Both the position numbers and the translations under genes were made by a program. 64,000 bases of DNA from Desulfotruncus alcoholivorax DSM 16058 (GTDB lineage: Bacteria > Bacillota > Desulfotomaculia > Desulfotomaculales > Desulfallaceae), in the NCBI RefSeq assembly GCF_000430885.1, contig NZ_AUMW01000002.1, forward strand, positions 1 through 64,000, in the 5' to 3' direction. Positions 35,172 to 44,190 of the stretch are shown here, one piece after another. The notes beneath the pieces are model-generated. The model was not told where the DNA came from. It did not search any database and saw only the letters and a list, made by a program, of their open reading frames with translations. Position 1 is the stretch's first letter, and each line of letters starts with the position of its first letter.

Positions 35172-36911
35172 TTAAACATTGACGCTAATCCCCGTTACCA
35201 GGACACCGTAAGGGCATGCCCAGATAATATAACCCTGCCCGTATCGAACGCCGGCACGGCGCAAAATTTCAGCTGTTTCACGGTTCTCAACGAACTCGGC
35301 CACCACCTCTATCGAAAGCCCTTGCAAAAGTTTTACCATGTTTTCTACAATCATCCTGGAGCGTCCACTCCTGGTTATCTCACGCACCAGGGAGCCCTCA
35401 ATCTTGGCAAAGTAACAGTCAAAGTAACGAAGATAAATAAATGAGGAAAAACCGCTTCCAAAGTCGTCGACCGCCAGGCGCACACCAAGATCTGTCAGCT
35501 CCTTGACGAAAGCCTGCATGGCATTAATATCAAGCACGGCTTCTCGCTCGGTAATTTCGGCCACAATTTCTTCCGGACGTATGCCGTAGCGGTTGAACAG
35601 GTCAGCCAGGAACTGTGGAGTTTCTCTGTTCTCCACCTCGCGCATGGAGAAGTTAATAAAGAAAAGCTTGTCCTTCGCCCAAGAGCTCTTTTTTTCCCGC
35701 ATGGCCTGCTCTATGACGATACTACCAATATCCTTCATAAGGCCGGATTGCTCGGCCGCCTCTATAAAAAGCCCGGCAGAAAGAAACTTTTCACCTCTCC
35801 TCACGCGAGCAAGCACTTCGTAAGCTAATGGCTTGCCAGTCTCTAAATCTACAATCGGCTGATAAAAGGGGACGATGCACTCCTTCGAACGCAGAGCTTC
35901 TTGCAAGAGAAGAATTCTCTCGTGAACCACAGTAGGATTAGTACTATCGTCGACCGCATCTATGAGCTGCACCCGGTTCCTCCCTTTCCTCTTGGCCGTT
36001 ACCTGAGCGACCTCGGCGGCTAACATAAGGTCGGCCAGCGCTTGCCCATGGTAGGGGTACGAAGCCACGCCAATACTGCTTGTAATGAAAATGCCCTCAT
36101 CCCCCAAAGGACGACTTTGCAACTCGGCAATGCCATGACACAGCACCTGCGCCTTTGCCAGCGCTTCAGCAGGACCCGTATCCATCAACATAACCCCAAA
36201 CTCGTTACCGCCTATGCGTGCAATAGTAAAGGCGTCGGGGAACGACTCCCGCAGGAAGCCAGCCACAATCTTAAGTACAATATCCCCTACGGTATAACCG
36301 TAAACGTCGTTAATCAGCTTAAAATTATCAATGTCTATCCAGCATAAAGAAAACTCTCGTTTTGTGCACCGCGCAAACTCGATTGCCTGCTGCAACTCTT
36401 CTTCAAACTTGCGGCGGCTCAAAAGGCCTGTAAGGACATCTACTGTCGAAAACATCTGCATCTGGCGCGCTACTTCTCCCCTGTATCCCAGGAGCAGCAG
36501 GCCGAGGTCAATAAGCAACGAAGTTCCGCCGTACTTAAAGCTTTTCAGTTCTCTCTCCAGGGTATGGATAACCGGGACCAGTTCGTCGCACCAACGCCCG
36601 AAAAAGAACCCATAGGCTGTTACCATTTGCTCCAGCGACACTTCTGCAACGCCCAGCTTTCTTCCGAGTTCTATACGCCGCCGCAAGAGTTCCTCGTCAT
36701 GTTTTCCAGCAAACAACGCCAATAAGTCGCTCGCTGCTCCGCGCAGTTCCGCCTCGTTCGCCTCTTGCCCTGCCTGCTCCAGCAAGGTCCGCAGCCGGTC
36801 AACGTATGATTGCGCCGCCTTTCCAGTAACCTCTACCCAATCCAAGGGCAATTGACCAGCCTGGAATTTTAGTTCTTCAATAAGCTCCAGCATTCCCTTT
36901 GAAAACCTCAT
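35172..36911 (-). CDS. GGDEF-EAL protein with degenerate GGDEF and an N-terminal helical sensor
   Basis: A 579-residue protein and the last gene of the stressosome cluster. Residues 1-150 are helical and look like an RsbR-type or protoglobin-like sensor (ELGRKLGVAEVSLEQMVTAY); I see no clear heme His. The GGDEF domain has GGNEF at 234-238 and no RxxD site, so it is probably inactive or GTP-binding. The EAL domain starts near 340: EVL (365-367) replaces EAL, NFS, EITE and DDFGSG are kept, and KIEG replaces KID. Most catalytic residues remain, so phosphodiesterase activity is possible. It starts 6 bases after the RsbU_N-GGDEF gene, with GGGGAG upstream. Confidence 0.88.
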   Translation of the reverse strand: MRFSKGMLELIEELKFQAGQLPLDWVEVTGKAAQSYVDRLRTLLEQAGQEANEAELRGAASDLLALFAGKHDEELLRRRIELGRKLGVAEVSLEQMVTAYGFFFGRWCDELVPVIHTLERELKSFKYGGTSLLIDLGLLLLGYRGEVARQMQMFSTVDVLTGLLSRRKFEEELQQAIEFARCTKREFSLCWIDIDNFKLINDVYGYTVGDIVLKIVAGFLRESFPDAFTIARIGGNEFGVMLMDTGPAEALAKAQVLCHGIAELQSRPLGDEGIFITSSIGVASYPYHGQALADLMLAAEVAQVTAKRKGRNRVQLIDAVDDSTNPTVVHERILLLQEALRSKECIVPFYQPIVDLETGKPLAYEVLARVRRGEKFLSAGLFIEAAEQSGLMKDIGSIVIEQAMREKKSSWAKDKLFFINFSMREVENRETPQFLADLFNRYGIRPEEIVAEITEREAVLDINAMQAFVKELTDLGVRLAVDDFGSGFSSFIYLRYFDCYFAKIEGSLVREITRSGRSRMIVENMVKLLQGLSIEVVAEFVENRETAEILRRAGVRYGQGYIIWACPYGVLVTGISVNV

Positions 36912-36917
36912 GTACGC

Positions 36918-37712
36918 TCACTCCCCATCATCGCCCCTGGCAATGTTCACTCTGTTTTTGCCCAATCCTTTGGCTCGATACATCGCTTCATCCGCTTGCC
37001 GGATTAGCTCGTCGGGATCGACAGAGCCACGGCCGGCATACCCGGCAACTCCTATACTTACCGTAAGCCCCTCCACCTCCGGCAGTATCCTTTCCGCTGC
37101 TATTTGGGACTGAATCCGTTCCAGGGGAATCCTGGCATTAGCAAAATCCGTCGCCGGAAGGACAATTACAAATTCTTCACCGCCGAAGCGGACGGCCAAG
37201 TCATCATTCCGCAAATTTTTTTTGATAAAACCAGCTACGGAACGGAGTGCTTCGTCACCAGCCTGGTGGCCGTACTGGTCATTTATTTGTTTAAAATCAT
37301 CCAAATCGAGCATGGCCACAACAAGCGGCTTACCCTGTTTTTGTGCTTCTTCGAGCATCCGGGGAAGCAAACGATAAAGGGCCAGCCGGTTATAAAGCCC
37401 GGTAAGGTGATCGCGCTCAACCCTTTCCTTCAGCTGGAGGAAGAACGTATCAATAACTATCAGGATCTGGGCCAAAAACTCGGTCGCCCGGCCTATGTAT
37501 ATCCACTGCACGTTGTCGCTGTCCCGCTTGATTCCCAAAACCTCGCGCAGTGCCCGTGTATGCACGTCCAAGATGCTGGCGGCCTGCACCTCGCTCTCGT
37601 CCAGGCAGCGCGGCAGATCCTGGTACGCTTCCAGCAGCACCCCCTCCGTAGCCCCTTCGTACATATAACGTTCAAGATAACTGCGGTAAGTTGAATAGAA
37701 TTCCCCCGGCAA
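36918..37712 (-). CDS. RsbU_N-GGDEF fusion: RsbT-responsive diguanylate cyclase
   Basis: A 264-residue protein. Residues 1-95 match the helical N-terminal domain of RsbU, the part that binds the RsbT kinase (YRSYLERYM, LLEAY, SILDVHTRALREVLG, then ATEFLAQILIVID). Instead of a PP2C phosphatase, residues 97-260 are a GGDEF domain with active GGEEF (177-181) and an RNDD (RxxD) inhibitory site at 168-171. So RsbT released from the stressosome would turn on cyclic di-GMP synthesis. The start is TTG, directly abutting the RsbX-like stop, with GGGAGGAGG upstream. A comparable arrangement is known in Moorella thermoacetica. Confidence 0.85.
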   Translation of the reverse strand: MPGEFYSTYRSYLERYMYEGATEGVLLEAYQDLPRCLDESEVQAASILDVHTRALREVLGIKRDSDNVQWIYIGRATEFLAQILIVIDTFFLQLKERVERDHLTGLYNRLALYRLLPRMLEEAQKQGKPLVVAMLDLDDFKQINDQYGHQAGDEALRSVAGFIKKNLRNDDLAVRFGGEEFVIVLPATDFANARIPLERIQSQIAAERILPEVEGLTVSIGVAGYAGRGSVDPDELIRQADEAMYRAKGLGKNRVNIARGDDGE

Positions 37713-38342
37713 CTAGACATACCTCCTCCCTACCAGCACGCTGGCATCGTCTTCAGCGATGCCGTATCTCTCTACCACACGGCATGCTGTTTCTTCCCCT
37801 TCCCATTCTTCCCGGAGCCATTGCAATCCTACGGGCGAAAAGCTGCGCTTGATCCCGTCGGTACAAACCAGAAGAAGAGCAGGCCCCGGCAGCTCCAGCC
37901 GGCGGATGGCAGGATTCAGCATTCTTTTGCCTGCAATGCCCGGCTGTCCCACCAGGACCTCCGTACCTTTTCGCGTCAGTACCCACCCTCTGATGTTTCC
38001 GACCAAGATGTATTCTATCGCTTTCCTGTCAAGCAGGGCCAGGAAAAGAGCGCATCCCCGCGTCTGTGAAGCCGCTTCTTCCAGAACGGAGTATGTCTGC
38101 TGCAAAACACCCGTGGCCCGTGGCATCGCCTGCGCCAGGACCACCGCCCCGCGGTGTGCTCCCTCCCCATGGCCCAGCACATCTGCTACAACTACAAGTG
38201 CGTGGGTACCAAATTCTTTAGTGTAACAAAGGTCGCCGTTTACCTTCTCCCGCCAGTGGGGACGCGAATAAGCGAATACCTCCCACCCGGAGCCTTCTCG
38301 TACCTGCTCGTCAGCTTCCGGTTTTTCAACTTGAAATCTCAA
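37713..38342 (-). CDS. rsbX: RsbX-like PP2C (SpoIIE-type) serine/threonine phosphatase
   Basis: A 209-residue single-domain phosphatase. Metal-binding motifs are VVVADVLGHGEGAHRG (Asp54, GHG 57-59), LLLVCTDGIKRSF and AEDDASVLVGRR. In the sigma-B system RsbX dephosphorylates RsbS and RsbR and resets the stressosome; the same role is expected here. The start is TTG and overlaps the rsbT stop as TTGA, implying coupled translation. There are no sensor domains. Confidence 0.88.
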   Translation of the reverse strand: MRFQVEKPEADEQVREGSGWEVFAYSRPHWREKVNGDLCYTKEFGTHALVVVADVLGHGEGAHRGAVVLAQAMPRATGVLQQTYSVLEEAASQTRGCALFLALLDRKAIEYILVGNIRGWVLTRKGTEVLVGQPGIAGKRMLNPAIRRLELPGPALLLVCTDGIKRSFSPVGLQWLREEWEGEETACRVVERYGIAEDDASVLVGRRYV

Positions 38343-38791
38343 AACTTGCGCCTCCTCTTTTCCACACTCACCACGGTACCCGTGCCGACTTCGGAGGCAA
38401 TCTCACAAAAATCCATAAGGCGCCTTATTCCCGACAAGCCTATGCCCAGACTGCGCTCATGTGTCGTATAGCCTTTTGTCAGAACCCTTTCTACGCTCTC
38501 GATGCCCGGACCACGATCAGCCGCCACCACCTGTATGGCAGGCCCACCTCTCTCCTCGGGCCGTTTACGGATCATTATTTTACCAGGTTGTGCATAGCGA
38601 TAGATATTGCGTGCAAGCTCAGAAACCGCAGTGGCTACTTTGGTTACATCAGCGAGAGAAAAACCAAGCTCTTGGGCAAGTTGCTTGGCCATCTGTCTGG
38701 CTATGGCAATATCTTCTTCCCGGGAGATGCGCACCACCACGTCAAAGTCGTTTTCCGAAATATCCAGCAACTCCCTTAGTTTCCCAGCCAA
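38339..38791 (-). CDS. rsbT: RsbT-like serine kinase/switch protein
   Basis: A 150-residue GHKL ATPase. The N box is AVSELARNIYRYA (Glu58, Asn62), the G1 box ADRGPGI (92-98) and the G2 box GIGLSGIRRLMD (116-127), very close to RsbT. In stressosomes RsbT phosphorylates RsbR and RsbS and is then released to activate a partner with an RsbU_N domain. That partner is encoded two genes downstream. No RsbW/RsbV pair is present in the window, so an anti-sigma role is unlikely. Confidence 0.92.
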   Translation of the reverse strand: MAGKLRELLDISENDFDVVVRISREEDIAIARQMAKQLAQELGFSLADVTKVATAVSELARNIYRYAQPGKIMIRKRPEERGGPAIQVVAADRGPGIESVERVLTKGYTTHERSLGIGLSGIRRLMDFCEIASEVGTGTVVSVEKRRRKF

Positions 38792-38808
38792 GATTCACTA
38801 CCCCTCTC

Positions 38809-39171
38809 TCAAGGTGAACATACCATACCTATAGCGTGTTCGAGGTCACGGGCAACCCAAAAACCTTGCAGTTCTATCCCCATTTGTGCCAGGGTTAGGG
38901 CCACAGGAGGCTGAATACCGCAGATCACCGTGCGGCAACCCATCAGGCGGGCCATGGCAGCAGTCTCCGTAAGAGTATAGGATATATAGCTGTCGATTAC
39001 CTCCACCATCCGTACGTCCAGAATAACCGCCCGTACCCTGTGCTCCTGAATCTCCGCCAATAGCTGTGCTTGCAGCTGCTCCACAGTCTTATCGTCCAGG
39101 TCTATCTGGATGGGCACCAACAAAGAATCACCAATCCTTATGGTTGGGACCACCTTTTCTTTAAATGCCAT
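38809..39171 (-). CDS. rsbS: RsbS-like STAS protein, stressosome core
   Basis: A 120-residue single STAS domain. Ser61 in VEVIDSYISYTL aligns with Ser59 of B. subtilis RsbS (MIDSF), the RsbT phosphorylation site; GIQPPVALTLAQMGI is also RsbS-like. The ATG at 39171 has GGAG 7 bases before it and overlaps the end of rsbR by 11 bases. RsbS and RsbR together build the stressosome shell that captures RsbT. Confidence 0.92.
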   Translation of the reverse strand: MAFKEKVVPTIRIGDSLLVPIQIDLDDKTVEQLQAQLLAEIQEHRVRAVILDVRMVEVIDSYISYTLTETAAMARLMGCRTVICGIQPPVALTLAQMGIELQGFWVARDLEHAIGMVCSP

Positions 39172-39925
39172 CGTGTTCTCCACCTTCACCTTCACCTGGA
39201 AAATTACTGCCCCGCGCCCATACGATTTTCCTCTGCCGGCTCCTATCTTCCTCGATCATGGCTATAGCCTGGCGTAGAGCATCTTCAAGGTCACGCGCTA
39301 TCGCCACCATGCGGAAATCGATCCCCAGCTTAACCAGTGTGTGGGCGATTTCGGGCTTAAGGCCGGTTAGGATAACCTCCGTTCCCAGTAGCTTCACTGC
39401 ACTAAACGTTTCGATAAGAAAACCACCCGCTGCAGTGTCAATCGTGGGGACCCCGGTGACGTCCACAACTACCACTTTGGCCCGCGTGGCACTGACGCGA
39501 TCCAAAAGCCTTTCTGCCATACCCTGCGCCCGGTCACTATCCAGGCCACCAATCAGCGGCACCAACAGTATCTCCCTCCAAATGCGGATAATCGGCGTTG
39601 CCAGCTCCGAAAGTATGCGCTCAAGCTCGCGAACAGCCTGCTCGCTGTCGTGGCGCAGCTCACCACAAAGCTCTAGAACTAGCGGCAAAAGCTCGGCTGC
39701 CGGAAAAGTTGGTGTACGCTCGATAACAAGCTTTAGCTTTACCCCCAGCGCCGTTTCTCCTAGTTCATGAAGCAACCCAAACAAGGGTTCCCGTATCGTC
39801 TCACGCAAATTATTTCCGGTGGCACCCGAAACAACTCCCGGCAAAAGTTTGCGCCATAGTTTCTCTTCGTGCTTACTACCAGCCTCCAGCTCCTCAACAA
39901 GCATTTCTACCCGGTTGTTATCCAT
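39161..39925 (-). CDS. rsbR: RsbR-like stressosome sensor protein
   Basis: A 254-residue protein with an N-terminal region of about 105 residues of unknown fold, a linker helix (ILSELATPIIRIWREILLVP) and a STAS domain. Both RsbT target sites are kept: Thr164 in VPTIDTAAGG and Thr196 in PEIAHTLVKLGI, equivalent to Thr171 and Thr205 of RsbRA. The N-terminal part is shorter than the globin-like one of RsbRA, so the signal sensed is unknown. It is the only RsbR visible here, next to rsbS and rsbT. Confidence 0.92.
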   Translation of the reverse strand: MDNNRVEMLVEELEAGSKHEEKLWRKLLPGVVSGATGNNLRETIREPLFGLLHELGETALGVKLKLVIERTPTFPAAELLPLVLELCGELRHDSEQAVRELERILSELATPIIRIWREILLVPLIGGLDSDRAQGMAERLLDRVSATRAKVVVVDVTGVPTIDTAAGGFLIETFSAVKLLGTEVILTGLKPEIAHTLVKLGIDFRMVAIARDLEDALRQAIAMIEEDRSRQRKIVWARGSNFPGEGEGGEHDGI

Positions 39926-39993
39926 TTTAACCTACTCCTTTCAATTAAAGGTACGTGCGTGTAAAAAACATAATCGGCCGTCTTTGCGAATCT

Positions 39994-41226
39994 TTAGGTG
40001 CGTGTCGATTCATCTCGCTCTAAAACCTTTTTCATTGCTTCTACCACTGCCGGGTCAAACTGCTTCCCGGAACAACGCCTTAGTTCCTCTATTGCCCACT
40101 TTTGGGAAAACGCCCTGCGATAAGGCCTGTCCGAATTCATGGCGTCATAAGAGTCCACCACCCTGATGATCCGGGCCAGAAGGGGTATCTTTTCACCAGC
40201 GATGCCTTCCGGATAACCACCGCCGCCATAGTCTTCGTGGTGGTAATGAACCGCTTCAACTACTTCTTTAGGAAGATTTGCCGGTTCTAGGATCTTTGCT
40301 CCCACGCCCGGATGGGACCGTATTACCTTTTGTTCTGCAGGTGTAAGCCCGCTCGTCTTGAGCAGTATATCCTCCTTTACCCCAACCTTTCCTATATCAT
40401 GTAAGAGACCCCCTATATAAACCATTTCCTGTTCTTTGTCAGAAAGCCCCATTTCTCCAGCTACAGCCTTCGCCCACCGCGCCACCCGCAAAGAATGGCC
40501 CTGCGTGTACTTATCTTTTGCTTCTAACGCTGCGGCCAGCGCCCTTACAACGCTCATGTAATATTCCTGTAACGATTCGTAAAGCTGTGCGTTCTCTATC
40601 GCCAGGCCCACCTGACTGGCTATGATCGACAGGTAACCGACCTCATTTTCTTCCCAGCGGTTAGGTAAAGGCATGTATACTATCAGCGTACCCAGTGTCT
40701 TTCCCCTGGCCTGTACGGGGACCACGGCAACCGAACGTATATCCTTGCTACAATATGGCAGGCGCAAAGGACGATCGTACTTTGCCAAATCTTCCACGAT
40801 CAGCGGCCGCGCCGTTTTCAGCACCTCGCCCAAGAGCGTACCTTCTGCCGGCACTCGCTCAGCCTTTCCTTGCAATTCCTTGCTGAGTCCCGGGCTCACC
40901 TTCAGCACCATTTCTCCTGTTTCTTTGTCACGCAGCCCCAGCACACACCACTTAGCACCTACGACCTCCTTCAGGCTTTGCAACGTATATTCAATGACCA
41001 TGTCCATTTCTAAACTGGAAGATATCAGCTGCCCGACCTCAATAAGCTTCTTGAGCATTGCCGCGTTTTCCTCCAGACCCCGGTCCATGGCAAGGGCAAG
41101 GCTTGTACGAAGGACGCTTAAAAAGCGAGCTTCGTCTTCGCTGAATTCTGCACCTTTAGGTATTCCGGACAATGTCAACACCCCTCTCATTTTTATAGCT
41201 TCGGCCAGAGGGTCTTTTCCCTTCAA
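39994..41226 (-). CDS. GAF-HD-GYP cyclic di-GMP phosphodiesterase, 5' end possibly frameshifted
   Basis: A protein of 410 residues as read. A GAF domain spans about 65-220 and an HD-GYP domain about 225-400 with LLHDIGKVGVKEDI, HHEDYGGGGYPEG and DSYDAMNSDRPYR, all expected metal ligands present. The N terminus (KDPLAEAIKMRGVLTLSG) looks like the middle of another GAF-like unit. A frame in a different phase at 41230-41341, ending ENSLIRE, fits as its beginning. No good start or ribosome site is seen at 41226. So a one-base frameshift near 41240, or a sequencing error, is possible. Confidence 0.85.
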   Translation of the reverse strand: MKGKDPLAEAIKMRGVLTLSGIPKGAEFSEDEARFLSVLRTSLALAMDRGLEENAAMLKKLIEVGQLISSSLEMDMVIEYTLQSLKEVVGAKWCVLGLRDKETGEMVLKVSPGLSKELQGKAERVPAEGTLLGEVLKTARPLIVEDLAKYDRPLRLPYCSKDIRSVAVVPVQARGKTLGTLIVYMPLPNRWEENEVGYLSIIASQVGLAIENAQLYESLQEYYMSVVRALAAALEAKDKYTQGHSLRVARWAKAVAGEMGLSDKEQEMVYIGGLLHDIGKVGVKEDILLKTSGLTPAEQKVIRSHPGVGAKILEPANLPKEVVEAVHYHHEDYGGGGYPEGIAGEKIPLLARIIRVVDSYDAMNSDRPYRRAFSQKWAIEELRRCSGKQFDPAVVEAMKKVLERDESTRT

Positions 41227-41356
41227 CCCCAGGGGGTTGTTCTCGGATCAAGGAGTTTTCCTCATAGCCGCCAGTAGCAGGAGTACCAAAAGGGCTTATA
41301 TCATTTTGCTGTACGCTGCTTTCAATATCTCCCGCAAGCAATTGAAGGGAATATTG

Positions 41357-42772
41357 TTACGATGGGTCCAGGCAGAAGCGGTTTTTCCCTTGTTTCTTCG
41401 CCTGATAGCAGGCCTGATCCGCTCTTTCAAGCAAAGAATCAACAGAATCGTTGTTTTTCGCTAAGGCTATCCCCAGGCTTGCGGTAACCTGGCGGCGAGG
41501 GAAAGGAAAAGCCTCTATAGATTTCTGTATTCTTTCCGCCACTGCTACAGCACCTTCCTCTTTTGTCCCTGGTAGAATGATTACAAATTCCTCGCCCCCG
41601 TAACGGCCCGCAATATCCACCAGCCTGATGGAGTTTCTTATTATCTCTGCCGTCTTCTGCAGCACCACATCGCCGGCCACGTGGCCAAAGGTATCATTGT
41701 AAGTCTTGAAGTCATCTATATCCAGGAAAATAACCGAGAGGGGGGTACCGTACCTTGTTGTCCTCTCAATTTCGACGATCAGTAAGTTTCGCAGGGCACG
41801 CTTATTAAAGAAACCGGTCAAGAAGTCGGTTTCGGCTTCTCTTTCCAGGCGGTGTATAAGCTTCGCGTTAGCCAGGGCTACCGCGGCGAAGTTCGCATAT
41901 ATCTGCAGGTTTTTGCTACCGTTGTCATCCAGGGAAACAGGGGCCACTATACCTAACAGCCCGACGGCGCCCAAAGCAGTCCAGAGGGGGTAAACCATGA
42001 TTTCATTCCCGGGAGCAACCTCTAAACCGGTGAGACCCGGTAGCGTCATTAATTCCTCAATACGCAGAGTTGACGGCTCAACTTTTGAAAATACCTGCTC
42101 AATCAACGGCTGGACCATCGGCCATTCTTTCCCAATCAACAGGTGGCCGTATTCACCTTTAGCCTGCGCAACCCTGATTTTATCACCCTCTCGAAGGCCG
42201 ACAAAACCCAGCTCGACCTTGTAAATTATGATCAGCGAATTCGTTATGAGGTCCAGGACCTTGTCCAGTTCGACGATCGAAGTCATCAGGCGGCTGATTT
42301 CGTAGATGCTGTTCAGTTCAAGCCTCCGTAATCCCAACAGATTTTTTTCCAGGATGGCCTTAAGAATTTCATTTATCGTCTGGTAAATGCTATTTGCTTT
42401 GGTGACAAAAGTATTTTTTTCCTCACCTTCCACCCGGGTTTCGTTCCTGGTAGGAGTAATGACAAGGAACCCTATCTTTTGGGCGTAGGTGCCCAGGCGG
42501 TACGCATAAAGTCTAATCCCGTAAGGACAGGTAAGCATGTCTTTATCTTCTAACGAACCGAGGGCGGACTTATAAAAATTGATGCATTTTTCGTTGCTGA
42601 TCTTTCCTCCTTTATTTACCTCCTGGCATAATTCGACGGGCCGGCTGAACCGGGAAAAAGAGCCGCCATTTACATCAAAGATGTAAATGTTTGCATCCAT
42701 AACCTTGGCCAGCGTATCCTGAAAATCCTGCCAGTATTTTACCGAAATGCTAAGGAGAAGGTTTGCCGGCAT
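41357..42772 (-). CDS. PocR-GAF-GGDEF diguanylate cyclase
   Basis: A 471-residue soluble signalling protein. Residues 8-110 match the PocR ligand/redox-sensing domain, with Cys49, Cys63 and Cys82 (ELCQEV, NEKCINFY, LTCPYGI). A GAF domain follows at about 145-300, then a GGDEF domain with active GGEEF and an RLVD (RxxD) site. It is an apparently active, product-inhibited cyclic di-GMP synthase with its own sensory input. The ATG has GAGGTG upstream and lies 11 bases after the KaiC-like gene. Confidence 0.88.
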   Translation of the reverse strand: MPANLLLSISVKYWQDFQDTLAKVMDANIYIFDVNGGSFSRFSRPVELCQEVNKGGKISNEKCINFYKSALGSLEDKDMLTCPYGIRLYAYRLGTYAQKIGFLVITPTRNETRVEGEEKNTFVTKANSIYQTINEILKAILEKNLLGLRRLELNSIYEISRLMTSIVELDKVLDLITNSLIIIYKVELGFVGLREGDKIRVAQAKGEYGHLLIGKEWPMVQPLIEQVFSKVEPSTLRIEELMTLPGLTGLEVAPGNEIMVYPLWTALGAVGLLGIVAPVSLDDNGSKNLQIYANFAAVALANAKLIHRLEREAETDFLTGFFNKRALRNLLIVEIERTTRYGTPLSVIFLDIDDFKTYNDTFGHVAGDVVLQKTAEIIRNSIRLVDIAGRYGGEEFVIILPGTKEEGAVAVAERIQKSIEAFPFPRRQVTASLGIALAKNNDSVDSLLERADQACYQAKKQGKNRFCLDPS

Positions 42773-42783
42773 CTAGTAGCACC

Positions 42784-44187
42784 TCATCTCAACATATCTG
42801 CTCTATCTAATTTGCCGAGAATATTTATTCCGTCCGGGGCAATCTCATATTCCCTCAGGGCCTTGTCGTGGTTGCTTCCACGGGCTTTAAGGATGCCAAG
42901 GACTTTCTTGATGTTTGAACCATCTTCCACGTACCGCAGAATGATTATATTATCGGTCATTAAAGATATTTGAGCTTTCGTTACTACGATCGGTGAAAAG
43001 GGTTCTTCGTTGAGCGCCGTGAATATGGTAGTGATATGCCGCCTTTTAAGCTGCTGTCCTATCGCCCAGAGATAATCTTTATACTTTTGTATATCAGAAA
43101 CGCTGCTTTCAAAAGAAGAGATGCTGTCGATGACAAACCTCTCCACATTCTTTTCCCTGACCATGTCCAGTATTTCAAAAGCGTGCTTATCTACGTCCAG
43201 TTCTATGGGAGAAATAAACTTGATATCGAGTCGACCCTCGGCCAGATATCTATCTATCTCCCATCCCAGGTGACGGGCAACAACCTGAAGTTGAGCCGCA
43301 GGCTCTTCAAAAGAAAGGAATAGTCCTTTTTCGCCTTTTTCCGCCCCCTCCAGTAAGAACTTAAGGGCAAGCGCGGTTTTGCCCGTACCAGTACCACCGG
43401 AAATGAGCGTGATAGTCCCTTCTGTTAACCCACCACACAACATCTCGTCCAAGCGCGTGATCCCGAATCCCTTTCTCACCGACCTGACCTCGTACTGGAG
43501 TTTTTCACCTTCCGGCCTCATCCTCGGGTACACTTCTATTCCCATATGGCTGATTTGAAACAGGTGTTCCCCTTGCTCAAAATTGGCCCCCCTCATCTTC
43601 AGAATACGCAAATACCTTTTTTGAAACCGCTTTTCTTCCTGTCCGTAAAGGTGAAAAATCCCATCGGCAACGGCAAATTCACCCAAAAGCGTCAGTTCTT
43701 GTTCTTTGTACTCGCCGACGAGAAATACAGTGACCTCCCATATCGATAGAGCAGCAGCCAGGTCGAAAACAAAAGCCTTAAAAGCCTTTTCGTCCGAAAA
43801 GAAGTCTCTTATGGCCTTGAAACTATCGATTATAACTATGTCCGGCAGATGTTTCTTGATCATTTGAGTCAGGTACTCCAGCCCTTTGTCCGCACCCTGT
43901 TTGCGCAGAACAGTTCCCAAATCCTCGTAAACAACCTTGTCCCCCAGGAAATCGTCAGAGAAAAACTCGAACTCCTGCAGGTGCCTTACCATCTTGAATT
44001 GTGATTCTGATATAGTGGTCAAGTATAGACTTTTGAGACCATTCCTCGCGGTATTAAATATAATGTTTTGGACAAATATCGTCTTTCCGCTACCCGGAGA
44101 GCCGGAAACGATGTTCAGTGAATATACAGGTATACCGCCGTCAAGAATATGATCAAGGTTCTTTATGCCCGTTTGCAATTTATCCAT
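42784..44187 (-). CDS. Double-domain KaiC-like RecA-fold ATPase
   Basis: A 467-residue protein with two KaiC domains. P-loops are GSPGSGKT (29-36) and GGTGTGKT (264-271). The second domain has the catalytic pair Glu294-Glu295 (LSFEEPAAQL), while the first has Thr-Thr there and is probably non-hydrolytic. Near the end, TKAQISLMTD aligns with the cyanobacterial KaiC site TDSHISTITD: the phospho-Ser is kept (Ser408) and the phospho-Thr is Leu. No kaiA or kaiB is nearby. It may be a signalling ATPase that works with the stressosome and cyclic di-GMP enzymes; the link is inferred from position. Confidence 0.88.
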   Translation of the reverse strand: MDKLQTGIKNLDHILDGGIPVYSLNIVSGSPGSGKTIFVQNIIFNTARNGLKSLYLTTISESQFKMVRHLQEFEFFSDDFLGDKVVYEDLGTVLRKQGADKGLEYLTQMIKKHLPDIVIIDSFKAIRDFFSDEKAFKAFVFDLAAALSIWEVTVFLVGEYKEQELTLLGEFAVADGIFHLYGQEEKRFQKRYLRILKMRGANFEQGEHLFQISHMGIEVYPRMRPEGEKLQYEVRSVRKGFGITRLDEMLCGGLTEGTITLISGGTGTGKTALALKFLLEGAEKGEKGLFLSFEEPAAQLQVVARHLGWEIDRYLAEGRLDIKFISPIELDVDKHAFEILDMVREKNVERFVIDSISSFESSVSDIQKYKDYLWAIGQQLKRRHITTIFTALNEEPFSPIVVTKAQISLMTDNIIILRYVEDGSNIKKVLGILKARGSNHDKALREYEIAPDGINILGKLDRADMLR

Positions 44188-44190
44188 CTC

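Noticed and set aside
35172-36911. A clear heme-binding globin sensor at the N terminus of the GGDEF-EAL protein
   Set aside because: The helix pattern is suggestive, but the expected proximal histidine is not at the aligned position, so heme binding is not claimed.
38461-38834. Plus-strand frames antisense to rsbT and rsbX
   Set aside because: They overlap fully conserved GHKL motifs on the other strand and show no family features.
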